Assembly (NCBI GenBank): GCA_029224185.1
Contig: CM055201.1
Coordinates: 932,201 to 996,200, forward strand
Length of the DNA stretch: 64,000 bases
Origin: Karalla daura
Lineage: Eukaryota; Chordata; Actinopteri; Chaetodontiformes; Leiognathidae
Direction: 5' to 3'
In this document: positions 24,102-35,805 of the stretch, piece by piece
Layout of the letters: every line of letters begins with the position of its first letter
Numbering within the stretch: position 1 is the first letter of the stretch
Made by a program: the position numbers and the translations under genes
The notes under the pieces: generated by a model
Seen by the model: the letters and a program-made list of their open reading frames with translations, nothing else
Told to the model about the DNA's origin: nothing
Database searches by the model: none

Positions 24102-25957
24102 TCTACTTCTGAAAACACCATTTGTACCCTCTTTTATTTTACTTTATAATTTGTAAGCTCTAAAAAGTCAAGTCAGTCAGGTAAAAATTCTCATTAATAT
24201 CTCTAAATTTGAGTTTTCTCATGTGTATTCACACAATCTTACCTCCTTTTTTCCCCTATTTTCTTTCCCAGAATTTTCTCCTCCAACGTCATCTCACACT
24301 CTCCTCCCTACCACCTCCATGGCCTTCTTGTCTCCACCAGTTGCCCACTATTTCACACATATTTGTCATAATAACTTATTTGTAAAGCTAAGTCTTTCTT
24401 TTTGCATCTTTAGCACACTCTCTCTTCTTAAAACCCAAAACAGCAATCAACATCCGCATACCTCTCTTCACTCTTGTCTTTTCTATCTCTATCTCTGGGT
24501 AGAGTAGATTAATTTCTGCTCTTCTATGTTAAGTTTTCATATGTGCTGAAGTCTTACTGTCCTTGTTTCTGCTTTGGATGCCTCCTCACTCTCATAAGCT
24601 TCTGGTCGGACTTGTTGTGGAGAACAAGGATCGGACTCATGGATCGGAGTGGTAGGACCTGCACAGGCAAACTCTCACAGCATTAGTACCAACATTATCA
24701 TGCTCTTTTTCTTTCTCCATTTCTCTTACACACTTCTCAAAATTGTGTGCTTTTTGTTTCTTTTTAAACTTTGTAACTTTTTTCAAATTTTGCATCTCTG
24801 CTGATTTTTTCAAATAATGCTGATTTTTCTCATGATCTACAACCAGTTCTATGGCTTGTATCTCAAAAGAACCCCCCTTTTGGAAACCCATTTTCACATC
24901 ACTGTGGCACAAAATTCATTGTTTTGTTCCCATATTTATCTTGCATGAATTTGAAAGATTCCGGTGAATTCGGGTTTCACGACTGACTGAAAGATTCGTT
25001 ATCTTTCCGATCCGGATCACAATGCTGAATGAAAGGTTCTGTTTCCCTTCAGTGGTTGCAGGAAAAGCTCAGGAAAAGACTTGCAAAGCCGTCTTGAAGA
25101 AGAATTCTTGAATCACAAAAGTTGGTCCAAACGGTTGTACAAAATAAACAACTGGAGAGTTTCACAAGAAATTGTATACAACAATCACAGGATAAGCATC
25201 CAAGATCATGTAGTGTAACATTCAAGTAAAACTCTGGAGAAATGATGGAGGTTCTCCATTCTTGTACCAGGGGGAGTGATTTCCCAGCCTAGGTGCAACT
25301 TATGGGTGTGTGTTAGGTGAGGTATGTAAATGTGGCTGCTCGGTGGTCCCCATTAACATGTGTGTGAATGGAGGATACAACTGGATGTGGCTGGCAAGCA
25401 GCAGGGGTTGTCTGTGGACTGAAGATGTGGAGTGCCGATGTCACCTTTGTTTCTATGGATCTAAGGACATAAGGGGCTTCGGAGGTGTGTACAGGAAGGT
25501 GTGAATTTCCTGTTTGCCCAGGTTGTGTGTCTCCAAAGCTATTGGAGTTCGCCTTAGGAAAAGCAGAAAACCACTGAACTCTAACAAATTTCTCACTTGA
25601 TGACCCAGGTGCATAACTCTGCTGCCACCGATCCACTTCTGGTGTGAGCGTCCCCACGGGTTACACTATGAAGTCCTTATAAAAGCCCGTACTTTCACCG
25701 CCTCCCGGAGACACCAGGACCATTGTACGGATCCCGACCATGCTCAGACCCTCTATTGTAAGAGGTTCAACTGTATTCTACTCTGTATGATACCTCTACC
25801 CAACAAAACCCTCCTCAGAGCAAGCTTAGAGCGACGGGGGCAAGGGGAGGAGATCAAAATCCTCGGGCAGAACCAAGCTCTGAGAGGACGGTCATCTGCC
25901 TACTACCAGTTGGGCTACCTTAACCTTAATCCTGTGACCAATTTCAGCAGGAACATT
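24102..25957. other. Non-coding stretch, one TATA-like motif
   Basis: No protein or RNA recognised. A TATAAAA box at about 25678 is followed by a GC-richer segment (25700-25740) and could be a Pol II promoter of an unrecognised element, but no coding sequence can be tied to it. The 114-codon minus-strand frame at 25657-25313 has no known domain. Confidence 0.35.
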
Positions 25958-26943
25958 GGGCCTCATTCACCAATATGTTCTTAAGAATCTTCTTAGATTC
26001 TTTCGTAAGTTGCTCTTAAGAAGATCCTTAAGAAAACCCTACGTCAGATTCATCAATGCGTTCGGAAATGTTCGCAGCTGTGTTCTTACTTGAGAATGCC
26101 ATTTCTTCTTAAGTTGAGAGGTTGTGCCAATTGAGTCTAATTAACATAGGATTAGCATAGGTAACTACCCTATCAATGCCCATAAAATGGCCTGTTAAAG
26201 AAACTGCAAGGCTGTGTGGACAGGAGGAAGTAAACAGCAACAAGCAAACAGAAACAAAACGGAGCAAACAACAACAAAATACTTAAAGCAAAGCAGAGAT
26301 CAGATGGAGCGCAGCAGCAGGTGAAGAGAAAAAAACTTCAAGAAAGAAAACTTAAACTTAATTTAAACTTAAATTTAAATTGTACTTAAACTTAAATTAT
26401 ATTCGGTAGCTTTAGTTCAAGCTATACCAGCACAAACAAAAGAGCATGGGAGGCGATCACCGTGCAGTGGACACGGGGTCAGGAGAAGGAAAAAGAAATG
26501 GTTTGATCTGAAATCTGAAACAAAAAAATTGCAAAATTCCAACAAGACATGCAATAGACAGGAGGGGAAACAGCAGACGCCAACCTGTCTGAGCTAGACC
26601 AGTGCATCGGGGCCATCATTTGGGAGTTTCCAATTTAATTGGTTAATGTTAAATCTTAGCACATCTTATTTATTTAAAATTCTCAGTATATTTACAAACA
26701 CATAAAATAATAAAAATGACAGAATTATCACTGTAATATTGAATTTTGTTGAATTGTACAAGAGAAGCAAACCCAACCATGCCAACATGATAAATATATT
26801 CCTGAGTGTTCGTAGGATTTGTTCTTACCAAAGAATAAATCCTAGATAAGAAGAAATTCATGAATGCCACAATCTTCGCAAAATCTTCGGAAGTGGGACT
26901 TAAGAACAAATTTGTCCCGAAGAACAGTTCGTGAATGAGGCCC
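25958..26943. mobile_element. DNA transposon with TIRs and ATT duplication
   Basis: The 986-bp unit begins GGGCCTCATTCACCAA and ends TTCGTGAATGAGGCCC, an inverted repeat with one mismatch in the first 16 bp. Longer subterminal similarity exists in the AAGAA/TTCTTAAG-rich ends. It is flanked by ATT on both sides (25955-25957 and 26944-26946). A 3-bp target duplication fits PIF/Harbinger elements. No transposase frame is present, so it is a non-autonomous copy. Confidence 0.85.
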
Positions 26944-26946
26944 ATT

Positions 26947-28295
26947 GAAGTTGCAATGAATACTTATCACTGGAGGTCCCGCTCCTCCCGAAGTACGCCT
27001 GAACATGCTTCTGGCAGACCACGAATCTCAGAGATTATGTCTGTAGTGCCTTTGATTCAACCAACTATCAACGAAATGAGAAAAACAAGCTTTTTTTTTC
27101 AAATTCCCAACATTTCAAGTGTTGATTTTTGATACTTGAAATGTCCACAAAGCCAGCCAAACCCAGCCATGTCCACAAAGCACTGTTCGCTCCTAATTCC
27201 AGCAGTGTCGGTTCCCCTCCCCCTGAAGACCAGTCAGTTCTCACTTCTCAGAATTTGAAGAGGTTTGAGACTGAACTCTTTTTCTAGTTCAGGGTGATCA
27301 GCCCCTGGCTGACTTCAGGTGGTTGGACGTATCATCTATAGAATCCCACTTCTGACCCACTTTGGTCACAATAAACAAATTGTCAGGAGCTGAGCAAGTC
27401 TTTACAACTGGTGTCCTGTGAGCAGGACCCTTTGATTAAGATAAAGGACAGATAAAGGAGGTGTGAAGGATAATAGGATAATCTACACAGTTCTATACAG
27501 GAAGAAGCTATAACACAAAGATCAGTTCAAATTTAACATATCTAATGCAAATTTCCACCACACAGTCAAGAATGATTGCTATGTTCATAAGATTCAATAC
27601 AGTAAAGCCACAGATCCTGACCACAAATCAGCCGAAGACTACCTTTTAAGTGTTTTTAATTAAAAAGCAAACCCTCCAGGATTTCACAGTGTTGCGATTT
27701 GTAACTTCAACACAAATTCAGCCAATCCTCGTGAATTCAGTGCGATGTTGCAATTTTAACCAACATTCCCGCAAAAATGACCAATCATTTGCGATGTTTT
27801 GAGCTTCCGCCTTTCTTTTTTTTTTCGTTTTCAATACAAAGCAACATGTGCGCAGCCATCCCGGGTCTGTATATTGATGAAATTGGCTGAAATCAACAGG
27901 AGCCCTAAACTGATAATGCCATCACTCAGTGCTGCCCCGCACATTAAGGCCCACACAAGATTCTGGCCAGCAAAACTGCCAAGCGGCGTGACCAAAGTGC
28001 TGCAACGTGGCCCGTTTTCTGCAGCTCAAAATTTGAGACCTCGCGGCTTTGGTCGCGTCGGTCATGCATGTGCCCTGTCGAACTCACCACACAAGTAGGT
28101 GGGGTCTGGAGTCCGGAGCTCAAAACCCTGTCGACAACCAGGAAGAGCTTGCTTTTTTTCTGCTATGAAGAAGAAATGTTGATGTTGTGATAGACACTTC
28201 AGACAAAAGACTTGTTGAGGAAGTCCACCACTACACCCACCTCTATAATACAGCCCTGACAAAGTGCAAAGACAGTTTCCGCTGTACAAACTCAT
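26947..28295. other. Non-coding stretch, nothing recognised
   Basis: No gene recognised. The segment at 27670-27800 (phrases GCGATTTGTAACTTC and GTGCGATGTTGC) looks repetitive, but I cannot assign the family. Confidence 0.35.
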
Positions 28296-29196
28296 TGTCA
28301 GTATCCAGATTCCTGCTCGTCACCCTTTCTTCTGGCCAGAACCACACCCCTGCTCTCTCTCTCACTGCAGCAGATCACCCAGTTAACCGGATACTTAGTC
28401 TCACCCAGGCCCTGCACTTACTGCCAGATTGTCCTTGGTTCTTGCCAGACTCTCCCGCACTCAGATCACCAGTTCTTGCTACAGCCTGCCTGACCAGGTT
28501 TTGTCCTTGGATCTTACTCTCGTGCCTGCCCCAGCTGTTGACCTGCCTTCCGTCCCTGACCCTTCTCCAGCCTCTGCCCTTGGTGATCGACCTGCCTTCC
28601 GTCCTTGACCCTTCTCCAGCCTCTGCCCTTGGTGATTGACCTGCCTTCCGTCCCTGACCCTGCTCCAGCCTCTGCCCTTGGTGATCGACCTGCCTTCCGT
28701 CCCTGACCCTGCTCCAGTCTCTGCCCTTGGTGATCGACCTGCCTTCCGTCCCTGACCCTGCTCCAGCCTCTGCCCTTGGTGATCGACCTGCCTTCCGTCC
28801 CTGACCCTGCTCCAGTCTCTGCCCTTGGTGATCGACCTGCCTTCCGTCCCTGACCCTGCTCCAGCCTCTGCCCTTGGTGATCGACCTGCTTTCCGTCCCT
28901 GACTCTGCTCCAGCCTCTGCCCTTGGTGATTGACGTGCCTTCCTTCCCTGATTTTGCTCCTGTCTCTGCCCTTGGTGATTGACCTGTCTTTCGTCCCTGC
29001 CCACGATTCACCATCAATGGTAAGGCACCTAGCCTTGTGCCTCCTGCCACATTGGCAAAGCTGCTACACATGTTCAGGCCCGTCCCCATTCCAGCCCCCT
29101 TCTCCACACCAGGCTGAGCAGTTCAATAAAAGACTACTTGCCCTACATTCGGTGTGTGTCTGTTCTGCACGTGGGTTCTCAGTGCCAAGCCTGACA
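28296..29196 (+). repeat. Possible LTR containing a 49-bp minisatellite
   Basis: A segment from TGTCAGTATCC to AAGCCTGACA has LTR-like ends similar to the LTRs at 11534 and 23631. An AATAAA at about 29126 lies in the right place. No matching target duplication is visible and no polypurine tract precedes it, so the boundaries are tentative. Confidence 0.4.
28528..28995. repeat. 49-bp minisatellite, about nine to ten units
   Basis: Tandem units with the core GGTGATCGACCTGCCTTCCG repeat every 49 bp (for example 28562 and 28611). Units differ by a few substitutions. Because 49 is not a multiple of three, each unit shifts the frame. All three minus-strand frames of the unit lack stops, which yields two overlapping 200-codon frames that are not genes. 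Confidence 0.93.
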
Positions 29197-30394
29197 GCAC
29201 AGACGCTAAGGCGGGAGGATCGTTTGTGTCATCAAAATATTAGGATCAGAGTTATTTACATCTAGTTCTCCGGAGGCAGGACAGGCCTGTGTACAAGGCC
29301 TACAGATTTGTACTTCTCCCGTGTGATGGTAAAAAACATTACAGAGCTCTGAAGAATGGTCACGGAAGTATGGGCGAAGCAGGGCGCACGTCCCGCCACG
29401 CATGCAAGCCTCGAACAGTGGGGTCACAGAAGCTTGTGCGTGCCTGTACTTCCTGACACTTCAGATACTCAGTTGGCCTGTTTATCGTCGGGGGGTGCTC
29501 GTTTCTATACAGCTCCTCTCCCTCTCTCTCTCTCCCTCACCAGACACCAGACATTTCAGGCTGCAACAATCTCAAAAAAGGCCTCCGAAATCCTGGAGGG
29601 ACTGAAAATGTGATGACTGAAAAGAACAAAAAACAAAAAACTCGTTATAAACCTCTTGTTTTGACAAAAGGATCAACTCCGTTGACATGCACGTCTGCAG
29701 CAGAGAACATGAGAACGTAAACAGCAGGGAAACGAGAGAGAGAGAGAGAGTGACAGCTAGATGTGTGACACTGACTGGTAGCACATCTGCAGCATCTTTT
29801 CAAAGCTCCTCTGAAGTTCAGCTGAGCAGATAAGACCTGCAGAGAGTTGATTACCCTGCTTCTCAAGCTGTGGAGCTGTGTGTGTGAGTGTGTGTGTGTG
29901 TGTTCCACCTCAACAGCTAAATCACAGTGTAAAAGTATAATTAGGAGGCGCCAGCACTGGAGCAGCCAGTTGATAGCATGAAAGTCATATGATATACAGC
30001 ATAATCATCGCTCCACTATTAGGACAGAGACACAAAGCTGTGGCCACACTGACGGCTCTGTCAGTAGCTTCTTAAATAGCTGGGGAAGGTCTTAGATCAA
30101 CACTGTAACTGAGTACATTTACTCAAATACAGCGCTGAGATCCAGATTTGAGCTCCACGCGATTTACATGTCCTCGGAGTCGCTGTAGTAGATATTCAGA
30201 TTTTCCAGCTGCTTGACTGGCAGTCAAATACGAACTGCAGCACAACTTCGGAGGAGCTTTATGATCTGTTTTCAGTTCCAGAAAGTTGCTTTGTTTCAAA
30301 ATAAATGATCCTCCAAAATCCTTTTCCCCTCTGTATTTGTGCCAATTGAACAGTTGTGCCCTTTGACCCAAGTCTTCTCTCTCTCCCTGCTCAG
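29197..30394. other. Non-coding stretch, nothing recognised
   Basis: Short GA, CT and GT runs (29520-29545, 29732-29749, 29878-29902) and no recognised frame. Upstream plexin exons would be expected here if the downstream exons belonged to an intact gene, and none was found. Confidence 0.4.
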
Positions 30395-31406
30395 TTTGTC
30401 TCTGCGCTTTTGGGTGAACATCCTGAACACCCTGAAAGAGATTTCAATGTTCATGAAGATGGTGGACGAGTGAGTCTTGGCCATAAATACACTGAATGAT
30501 GTGTGAAGGTTTTCTGGCACGAAATGTGGGTCCGCGTGGCTCCATTGATTGCAGAGGTCTCACTGAAGACCACAGCCATCCACTTTTTCAAAGAAATACT
30601 TCAAGCATGAGCTGAGAACTGTTTGCTTACAATCACTCCTGGACTTAAAAAAGGAACTCTGCAGTATGAGAACAAACAGGCTTTGATGAACCTGTGAAGC
30701 TGTTACAGACATCACCCGACTGATCTGTAATTGATGAATGTATGTTTTTCCCCAGTTACTACAAGGGCATCAGACAGATGGGTCCATTCAGCGACCAGGA
30801 CATGAACGCACACCTTGCTAAGGTGTCTAGGGTATGAGCCACCTCCTACTAAATGATCATCTTTGAGTCTTACATTTTCTAGCAATAATAATGACATGTA
30901 GTAGTAGCAGTGGAGCAGAGAAAACGTACAATCTGTATGAAGATAATCTCAACAGTCAGGGGTAGGCAACCTGTGGCTGCAGGTGTTTGTTCCAACCTGT
31001 CCGTAGCACACAAACTGACCAATCAACTGTCTGAAGACTTAGATTGGATAAGCCAAATCAGGTGTGCTGCTGCCTGGTTGGAACATAAGCCTGCAGCCAC
31101 GGCAGTTCTTTGTGGAACAGGTTGCCTACCCCGGATCTAGACACTAGCAGGTGACACCGCAAGTGAGGTTTGTAGTTAACTCGTAGAGAATGATTTCTCA
31201 GTTTGTCTCAATTTCTGCAGAATTGGCAGCATCTTGAATCTTGAAATTCTGAACACCGAGCCAGAAATCTGCAGGTGACTTCACTCTGTTGCTCTGATCA
31301 TCCTCAGATCATCCAGTCGCTAGACCAGGACCCAGCAGCCCAGAACGAACAGTTCACCCTGCAACAGATGACTGCCGTCCTGGAGAACAAAGTGACTGAC
31401 CTTTGA
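30395..31406 (+). pseudogene. Plexin-B-like C-terminal exons, decayed
   Basis: Three pieces match the cytoplasmic GAP domain and tail of plexin-B receptors. Exon a (30395-30469, AG acceptor, GTGAGT donor) begins LSLRFWVNIL and then loses frame. Exon b (30756-30831, CAG acceptor, GTATGA donor) reads YYKGIRQMGPFSDQDMNAHL. Exon c (31308-31406, CAG acceptor) reads IIQSLDQDPAAQNEQF and ends ENKVTDL before TGA. ENKVTDL is the PDZ-binding tail by which B-type plexins recruit RhoGEFs. The exons normally found between a and b, and between b and c (helices of the GAP domain), are absent; the second gap holds a small transposon instead. It is probably a fragmentary duplicate of a plexnb gene, although an assembly loss cannot be excluded. 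Confidence 0.75.
30958..31133. mobile_element. Small palindromic hAT-like element
   Basis: Begins AGGGGTAGGCAACCTG and ends CAGGTTGCCTACCCC, so the ends are inverted repeats. No coding capacity. It lies between plexin exons b and c, where an exon is missing. Confidence 0.75.
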
Positions 31407-32610
31407 CCTCTGACCCACACAGAGGGTTCAGGAGGAGAGGAGCTCATGACTTCTGAAACAAAGAACGTTGTTTTCCGTTTTAGGATTCAGACGAGGGCAA
31501 GCTTGGAGACTCTCGCCAGTGTTTGAGGTTCCACAGGATAGCTGTCGCCACAAACGGGACTGGAGAGGAAGAGGTGGTGTGGGACTTGAGGAGGATTTGG
31601 ACAAAATAAAGCGTAAAAGGGTGTAAAGTGAAGTGCTGATATCCAGCACAGTATGGCATACTTCTTCTGTTTCAATGACGTGTTGTTTTGTAAGGCATAA
31701 GTCCAGCAGCAGATTTTGAGAGCTCATGAATATGGAACGATGGAATTTGCCCACTGGTACTGATGACTGACAAACATCACAAGGGTTAAATGTGTTTATA
31801 TTGTCCTACAAGCGCTCATATATCAAATACAGCTGTCCCTGGTTTTCTTGTAACACCATTGTCCGAAATAAATGTTTTAGATGGACTGGACCAAGTGGAG
31901 ACTCTTGAATCTGAAAGTTAGCAACAAATATACCAGTAACCTCAGGACTGACTGGTCTGGTCTGGGCTGGTCCTGCACTGGAGCCCAAACCTGTGACTCT
32001 TCTGAGGAAGCAGAAAAGTGGGCAAAAAACCCCCAAAACATTCCTCGTCTTAAGACATTCCTTCACTGTGATAACTAGTTTTTATTTCAGTAAATCTTGA
32101 CACTTTTTTCCTTGGAAGAGGCTTATATAGGTCCTAACAGTGACTCCTAGTGGCTTTGGTGAGGAACTGCACCTGTTGTGGACTTGGATTTTCTTGGACG
32201 CTCCTTGGAAAGAACAATTTCAATTGGTCACAACTGTCTGGAAAACAACGTGTTGCTGCTGTTTGCAATTTATATCTGTTTCCATTAAAAAACGTTCACA
32301 TTTGCAATAACTATAAGTTTTGAGATTTCTTTCCATGAAACTTTTGTGATTCCTAATCTTTTTATTTCCTTAAAGAAGAGAGAGCAACACAGTTGTTTTA
32401 CCATTGCTGACATCATACCAGTCCATCGAGGAGGAAAGTGTCTCGTGTCATCCTTTCAGTAGTCAAAAAGAAAGAAGTAAAAGAAGAAAGAAAACAGCCA
32501 CTACACTGGAGTTTTTTTTCTGAACTCAATTCAACTCAACTTTATTTCTACATTCTAATATCCATCAAGGAACAAAACAGAAGCCAGATGAAACCAGAAA
32601 TTCCTAAAGC
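31407..32610. other. Non-coding stretch between plexin and mdm2-like loci
   Basis: I see only short frames on both strands. No further exon of either flanking gene was found. Confidence 0.4.
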
Positions 32611-32672
32611 CTCACCTACATCAGCTGAGGGACCCCCCCCCCCCGGGTGACCCTTAGCTGATGTAGGTGAGG
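32611..32672. repeat. Inverted duplication at the mdm2-like stop codon
   Basis: Positions 32611-32631 are an inverted copy (one mismatch in 21) of 32652-32672. The latter contain the last codons and stop of the mdm2-like gene. The arms are separated by a C-rich spacer with 12 consecutive C (32633-32644). The result is a stable hairpin at the 3' end of the gene. Confidence 0.92.
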
Positions 32673-34026
32673 ATGACAGACTGGATGGGTAGCCGGCACA
32701 CCGGACACGGCATGTTGCTCTCCTTCAGCTTTGTGGCACATTCATAGCAGGACATGAGGTGTCCAGTGTGCCCGTGCATGATGCAGCCATTCTTGGGCCG
32801 GGACAGGCAGATGATGCAAGGGTCCAGGCACGAGTCCGGCAGCCTCCAGTCCGTCGTCACGCTGCGGTCCAGCTCGGGCAGAGGGTCTGCGTGGGCAGCC
32901 AGCGAGGAGGAGGGCTGGGAGTCTGGAGTCCAGATGGTCTTCTGAGAGGAGGAGGAGGACAAGGAGGATGAAGGCTGCAGGGGCCAACAGGTGTCTGGTG
33001 TAGCCTGTGTATTCCTGTAGGGAGTGCAAAACTCACAACGTCGGTGATCTCTGCGTCTTCATCAAAGAAGTCGTCCTCCTCTACCTCGTAGACCGAGACG
33101 TCGTATGCCTGCGGGTGCCACACAGTCAAGGTTATTTTCCCGTTTGAAAGGATTTTTTTCCCAGTCTTGTATTTGCGGCCTCTTATTTCCTTCGCCGTGT
33201 ACTTGGTCGTCTGCAGACAGCAGGTGAGTCGAATGATAGGCTGCCCTCCTCTTCCTCCTCTTGGCTTTCCCAAACATTACAACATTTAAAACATCACCTC
33301 CAGGGTTTTTCAGCTGGCCTCAGCTCTTTGGATTGTGATATTAAATTGGAAAATTTTGCTTGAGGTGGAACTGTAAATGGGTGCATTTCAGTTGGTGCTC
33401 AAATAGCCACTGCTAAATCTGATGAGCTCTAAACTTTAAACAAAGTTCATGCATATATCTCATACATATATTATATATATAATATCTCAAAGATTCTATT
33501 GTAATTCATATTGTTCTGTTGTTCACAAACACTACTGGAAATGTACATTTCCCTGAGGGAGCATCCCAAAGGGATAAATAAAAGAAAGTTGAAGTCTAAG
33601 TCTTACTGTGTCTCCTTAACAGAGAAGCTGTCCACTCCCAGCAACTGGCCCAGTGTCCTGGGAGCAGTAGATGATGTGCTGCTGCCCCATGTCATGCGTG
33701 TTCTTGAGGTACTGAACCAGGTAGAACACCACCTGTGAGCAGCAATGCAACATGCTGTCAACAAACAGCGCCTGTTTGTAGCATGAAACATGAACAGAAA
33801 AAACACATCTTGACTGCTACCTCTATCAAGGTGAGAACATCTTTACAAGCTCCACCCTGTTGCAGCAAAGTCTGGAGCTGTGCCTTTGGTCTGACCTAAA
33901 ATGTTAGCAAACAGAGGGGAAATGAATCAAATATAAGACATGTATGATCTATGAACAGCCACAGAACAAGTGTAGCACCCACCAGTGTGTTGACAGCTGC
34001 AGTGCTGCTGCTGCTGGTCTCTCTTT
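32654..34026 (-). CDS. mdm2: Mdm2-like RING E3 ubiquitin ligase, short or decayed
   Basis: Five minus-strand exons, all joining in phase: 34026-33983, 33895-33821, 33732-33607, 33210-33037, 32974-32654. Exons 2-3 encode the p53-binding SWIB domain (VRPKAQLQTLLQQGG; VVFYLVQYLKNTHDMGQQHI; LGQLLGVDSFSVKE). Exon 5 encodes a C2H2C4 RING with CIICLSRPKNGCIMHGHTGH, then CPVCRLPIQSVILTYIS. Known Mdm2 ubiquitinates p53 and binds its N-terminus. Exon 4 (58 codons) ends with an acidic run (VEEDDFFDEDAEI) and I do not recognise the rest. The RanBP2-type zinc finger of Mdm2 was not found, so the product would be about half the usual length. Exon 3 has a 2-nt deletion (about 33654) that destroys the frame, which means a pseudogene, an assembly error, or a missed intron. 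The start codon was not resolved. Confidence 0.8.
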
Positions 34027-34778
34027 CTGGAAAGGAACCAACAGCTTCACCATGTCAGCTGACAGAGACATTTCCTATTTACTCTGCTCCTGTTTGCATC
34101 TGGCATTAGAAGGCAAGTGAATCAACCTTAGCAGCTTCCCGAAAAGGATAGCACATGAATGTAGCGACTGGCTCGAGGAAAGAAAAGTCTTGAAAATGTC
34201 TGTCAAAATCTGACAGACAATTGTCAATCTGTTTGATCTATTGTCAATTGTCAATCAAACACTCTCAAGCAGAGTGTTCAAGTGAACACTCAAGTGCCAG
34301 GTATTTAACCCCTGCCTGCCAGTGTTCTGCTTATTAAGTTTTCACCTGTGGATGTGTAGTGGGCCTAAATCCTCACCTGGAGCCTTATTCATATTAAACT
34401 TAAGAAACCATTTCTTGGAATTGTCGTCATTCATGCTAATCACCTGTTATGGGAGTATCCCTGCTAGAAAAACCAGCATAGACCAGCATATGCTGGTGAC
34501 CAGCATTTGTTGTGTTTTGATGCTGGGATGCTGGTCACCATGCTGGTCACCAGCATGGGTTAACCCTAACCACAGCAGCACAAGCATACATGTGTTGTTG
34601 ACACATTGAATTCTCTAATGGAGGATTTCACAACAGTCTATCAATTAATAAACAATAACGGATATTTTTTATAATAACAGCAACGATAACAATAATAATA
34701 TCATGAACAGCCACAAATTAGATTAGAGCAGATAGATTAAATAGATGTAACAGATTAACTTTAACATGATGTAACATG
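34027..34778. other. Non-coding stretch with CCAGCAT palindromic repeats
   Basis: Positions 34476-34565 hold alternating CCAGCAT and ATGCTGGT motifs that can fold on themselves, typical of a small fish repeat. Positions 34190-34262 contain short direct repeats of TGTCAATCT/TGTCAATTG. No gene recognised. Confidence 0.5.
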
Positions 34779-34912
34779 ATTACATTGATTTTGTTTTTTG
34801 TTTTGTTTAATGTCCATGATTTTTTCTGTTATGTATTTCCCAGCCTTTCCTAATCTTGTCTGCAGTTCTGCCTCAGGCAGGTTTTTGTTTGCCAGCCATT
34901 CCTTGGAGCAGA
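34779..34912 (-). other. Possible exon of an unknown gene
   Basis: A minus-strand segment starts after a TTTTCAG acceptor at about 34913. It encodes a plausible helical peptide, SKEWLANKNLPEAELQTRL, then lysine-rich sequence and a stop. I do not recognise the protein. The long frame around it (35144-34761) includes intron-like sequence. Confidence 0.25.
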
Positions 34913-35404
34913 CTGAAAAGAAAGAAAGACAAACAATTAAGTCAATATAAAAAGAAAAAATATCAGTATGATATTTAAGACCCAATCCTCCACAGGCATG
35001 AAGTCCTATGATTTCATAAACAAATACAACAAAATAAAAGTATGTCAATAGGGTGTCAGTGTCAGAACACACAGACTTTTCTCTTTTGGCAATGTGACAC
35101 CTAAATAGCAGATTCCTGCTGAGAACAGTAACCAGTGGAGCCACAACAGATCTGTAACAGTGGCTCTGACATATGAAAGAGATTAGTTAAAAGTTGGGCG
35201 CCAGGTAGCAAGACTACCGTGTCAGATCCTCAACCATCAGTTACCATGATCCTCTTGAGTTGTATGCACCACACAAGACAACAGTTCATACGTTCGATTT
35301 TTTTCATATCATAGACTGCAGTGCAGAAAAACAAAAAGCAAATAATGACCCAATCGGAACTGAACCCCAAACTTCTGAATGCCAAGTGGAGTGACCTTCC
35401 GCTA

Positions 35405-35805
35405 CACCAGTGGTTCCCAACTTGTGGGTTGCAACTCCAAAATGGGTTGGTGGTTGGACATTTTTGTTCTGTTTTTTTAAAAAACGCACTTATTTAGAAA
35501 AGCGCTAGTCAGAGTTCAACCGCTGCGGCACGCAAACCATTTCGACAGTTCGATTGATGCCCACTTCAAGTTTGTGAGGAGTCAGGAGTTACAGTAAGAT
35601 GGCAGTGTTTAAGAAGTGTAAATTTGACACGGGGTATTTAAAGTGTGGATTTTCATATGTTGAGGATAAAAAAGGCCAGAGACCCCAGTGTGTTGTATCT
35701 GGTGAAGTGCTGGCAAATGATAGCATGAAACCATCAAAACTGGAAAAAAATGCACTTGCTTGGTTTGATTTCTATAAAAGTCTTTTTATATGTATTAAGA
35801 TATCT
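35405..35805 (+). mobile_element. hAT-derived BED-finger module, copy 3
   Basis: Starts AGTGGTTCCCAACTT. A 69-codon frame begins at 35599 and contains CGFSYVEDKKGQRPQC followed by VSGEVLANDSMKPSKLE, the BED-finger region of Charlie-type hAT transposases. One of the zinc-binding cysteines (C in the usual CGE box) is Ser here. Homologous to the copies at 14630 and 16005. Confidence 0.6.

Noticed and set aside
25670..25990. TATAAAA at 25678 and the 65-codon frame at 25787 as a gene
   Set aside because: The frame is short, has no domain, and no splice or homology evidence supports it.
28375..29107. Two overlapping minus-strand frames of about 200 codons
   Set aside because: They are the 49-bp minisatellite read in different frames, with no start context or domain.
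34476..34565. CCAGCAT/ATGCTGG repeats as a possible CRISPR-like array
   Set aside because: No regular spacers, eukaryotic context; it is a self-complementary simple repeat.
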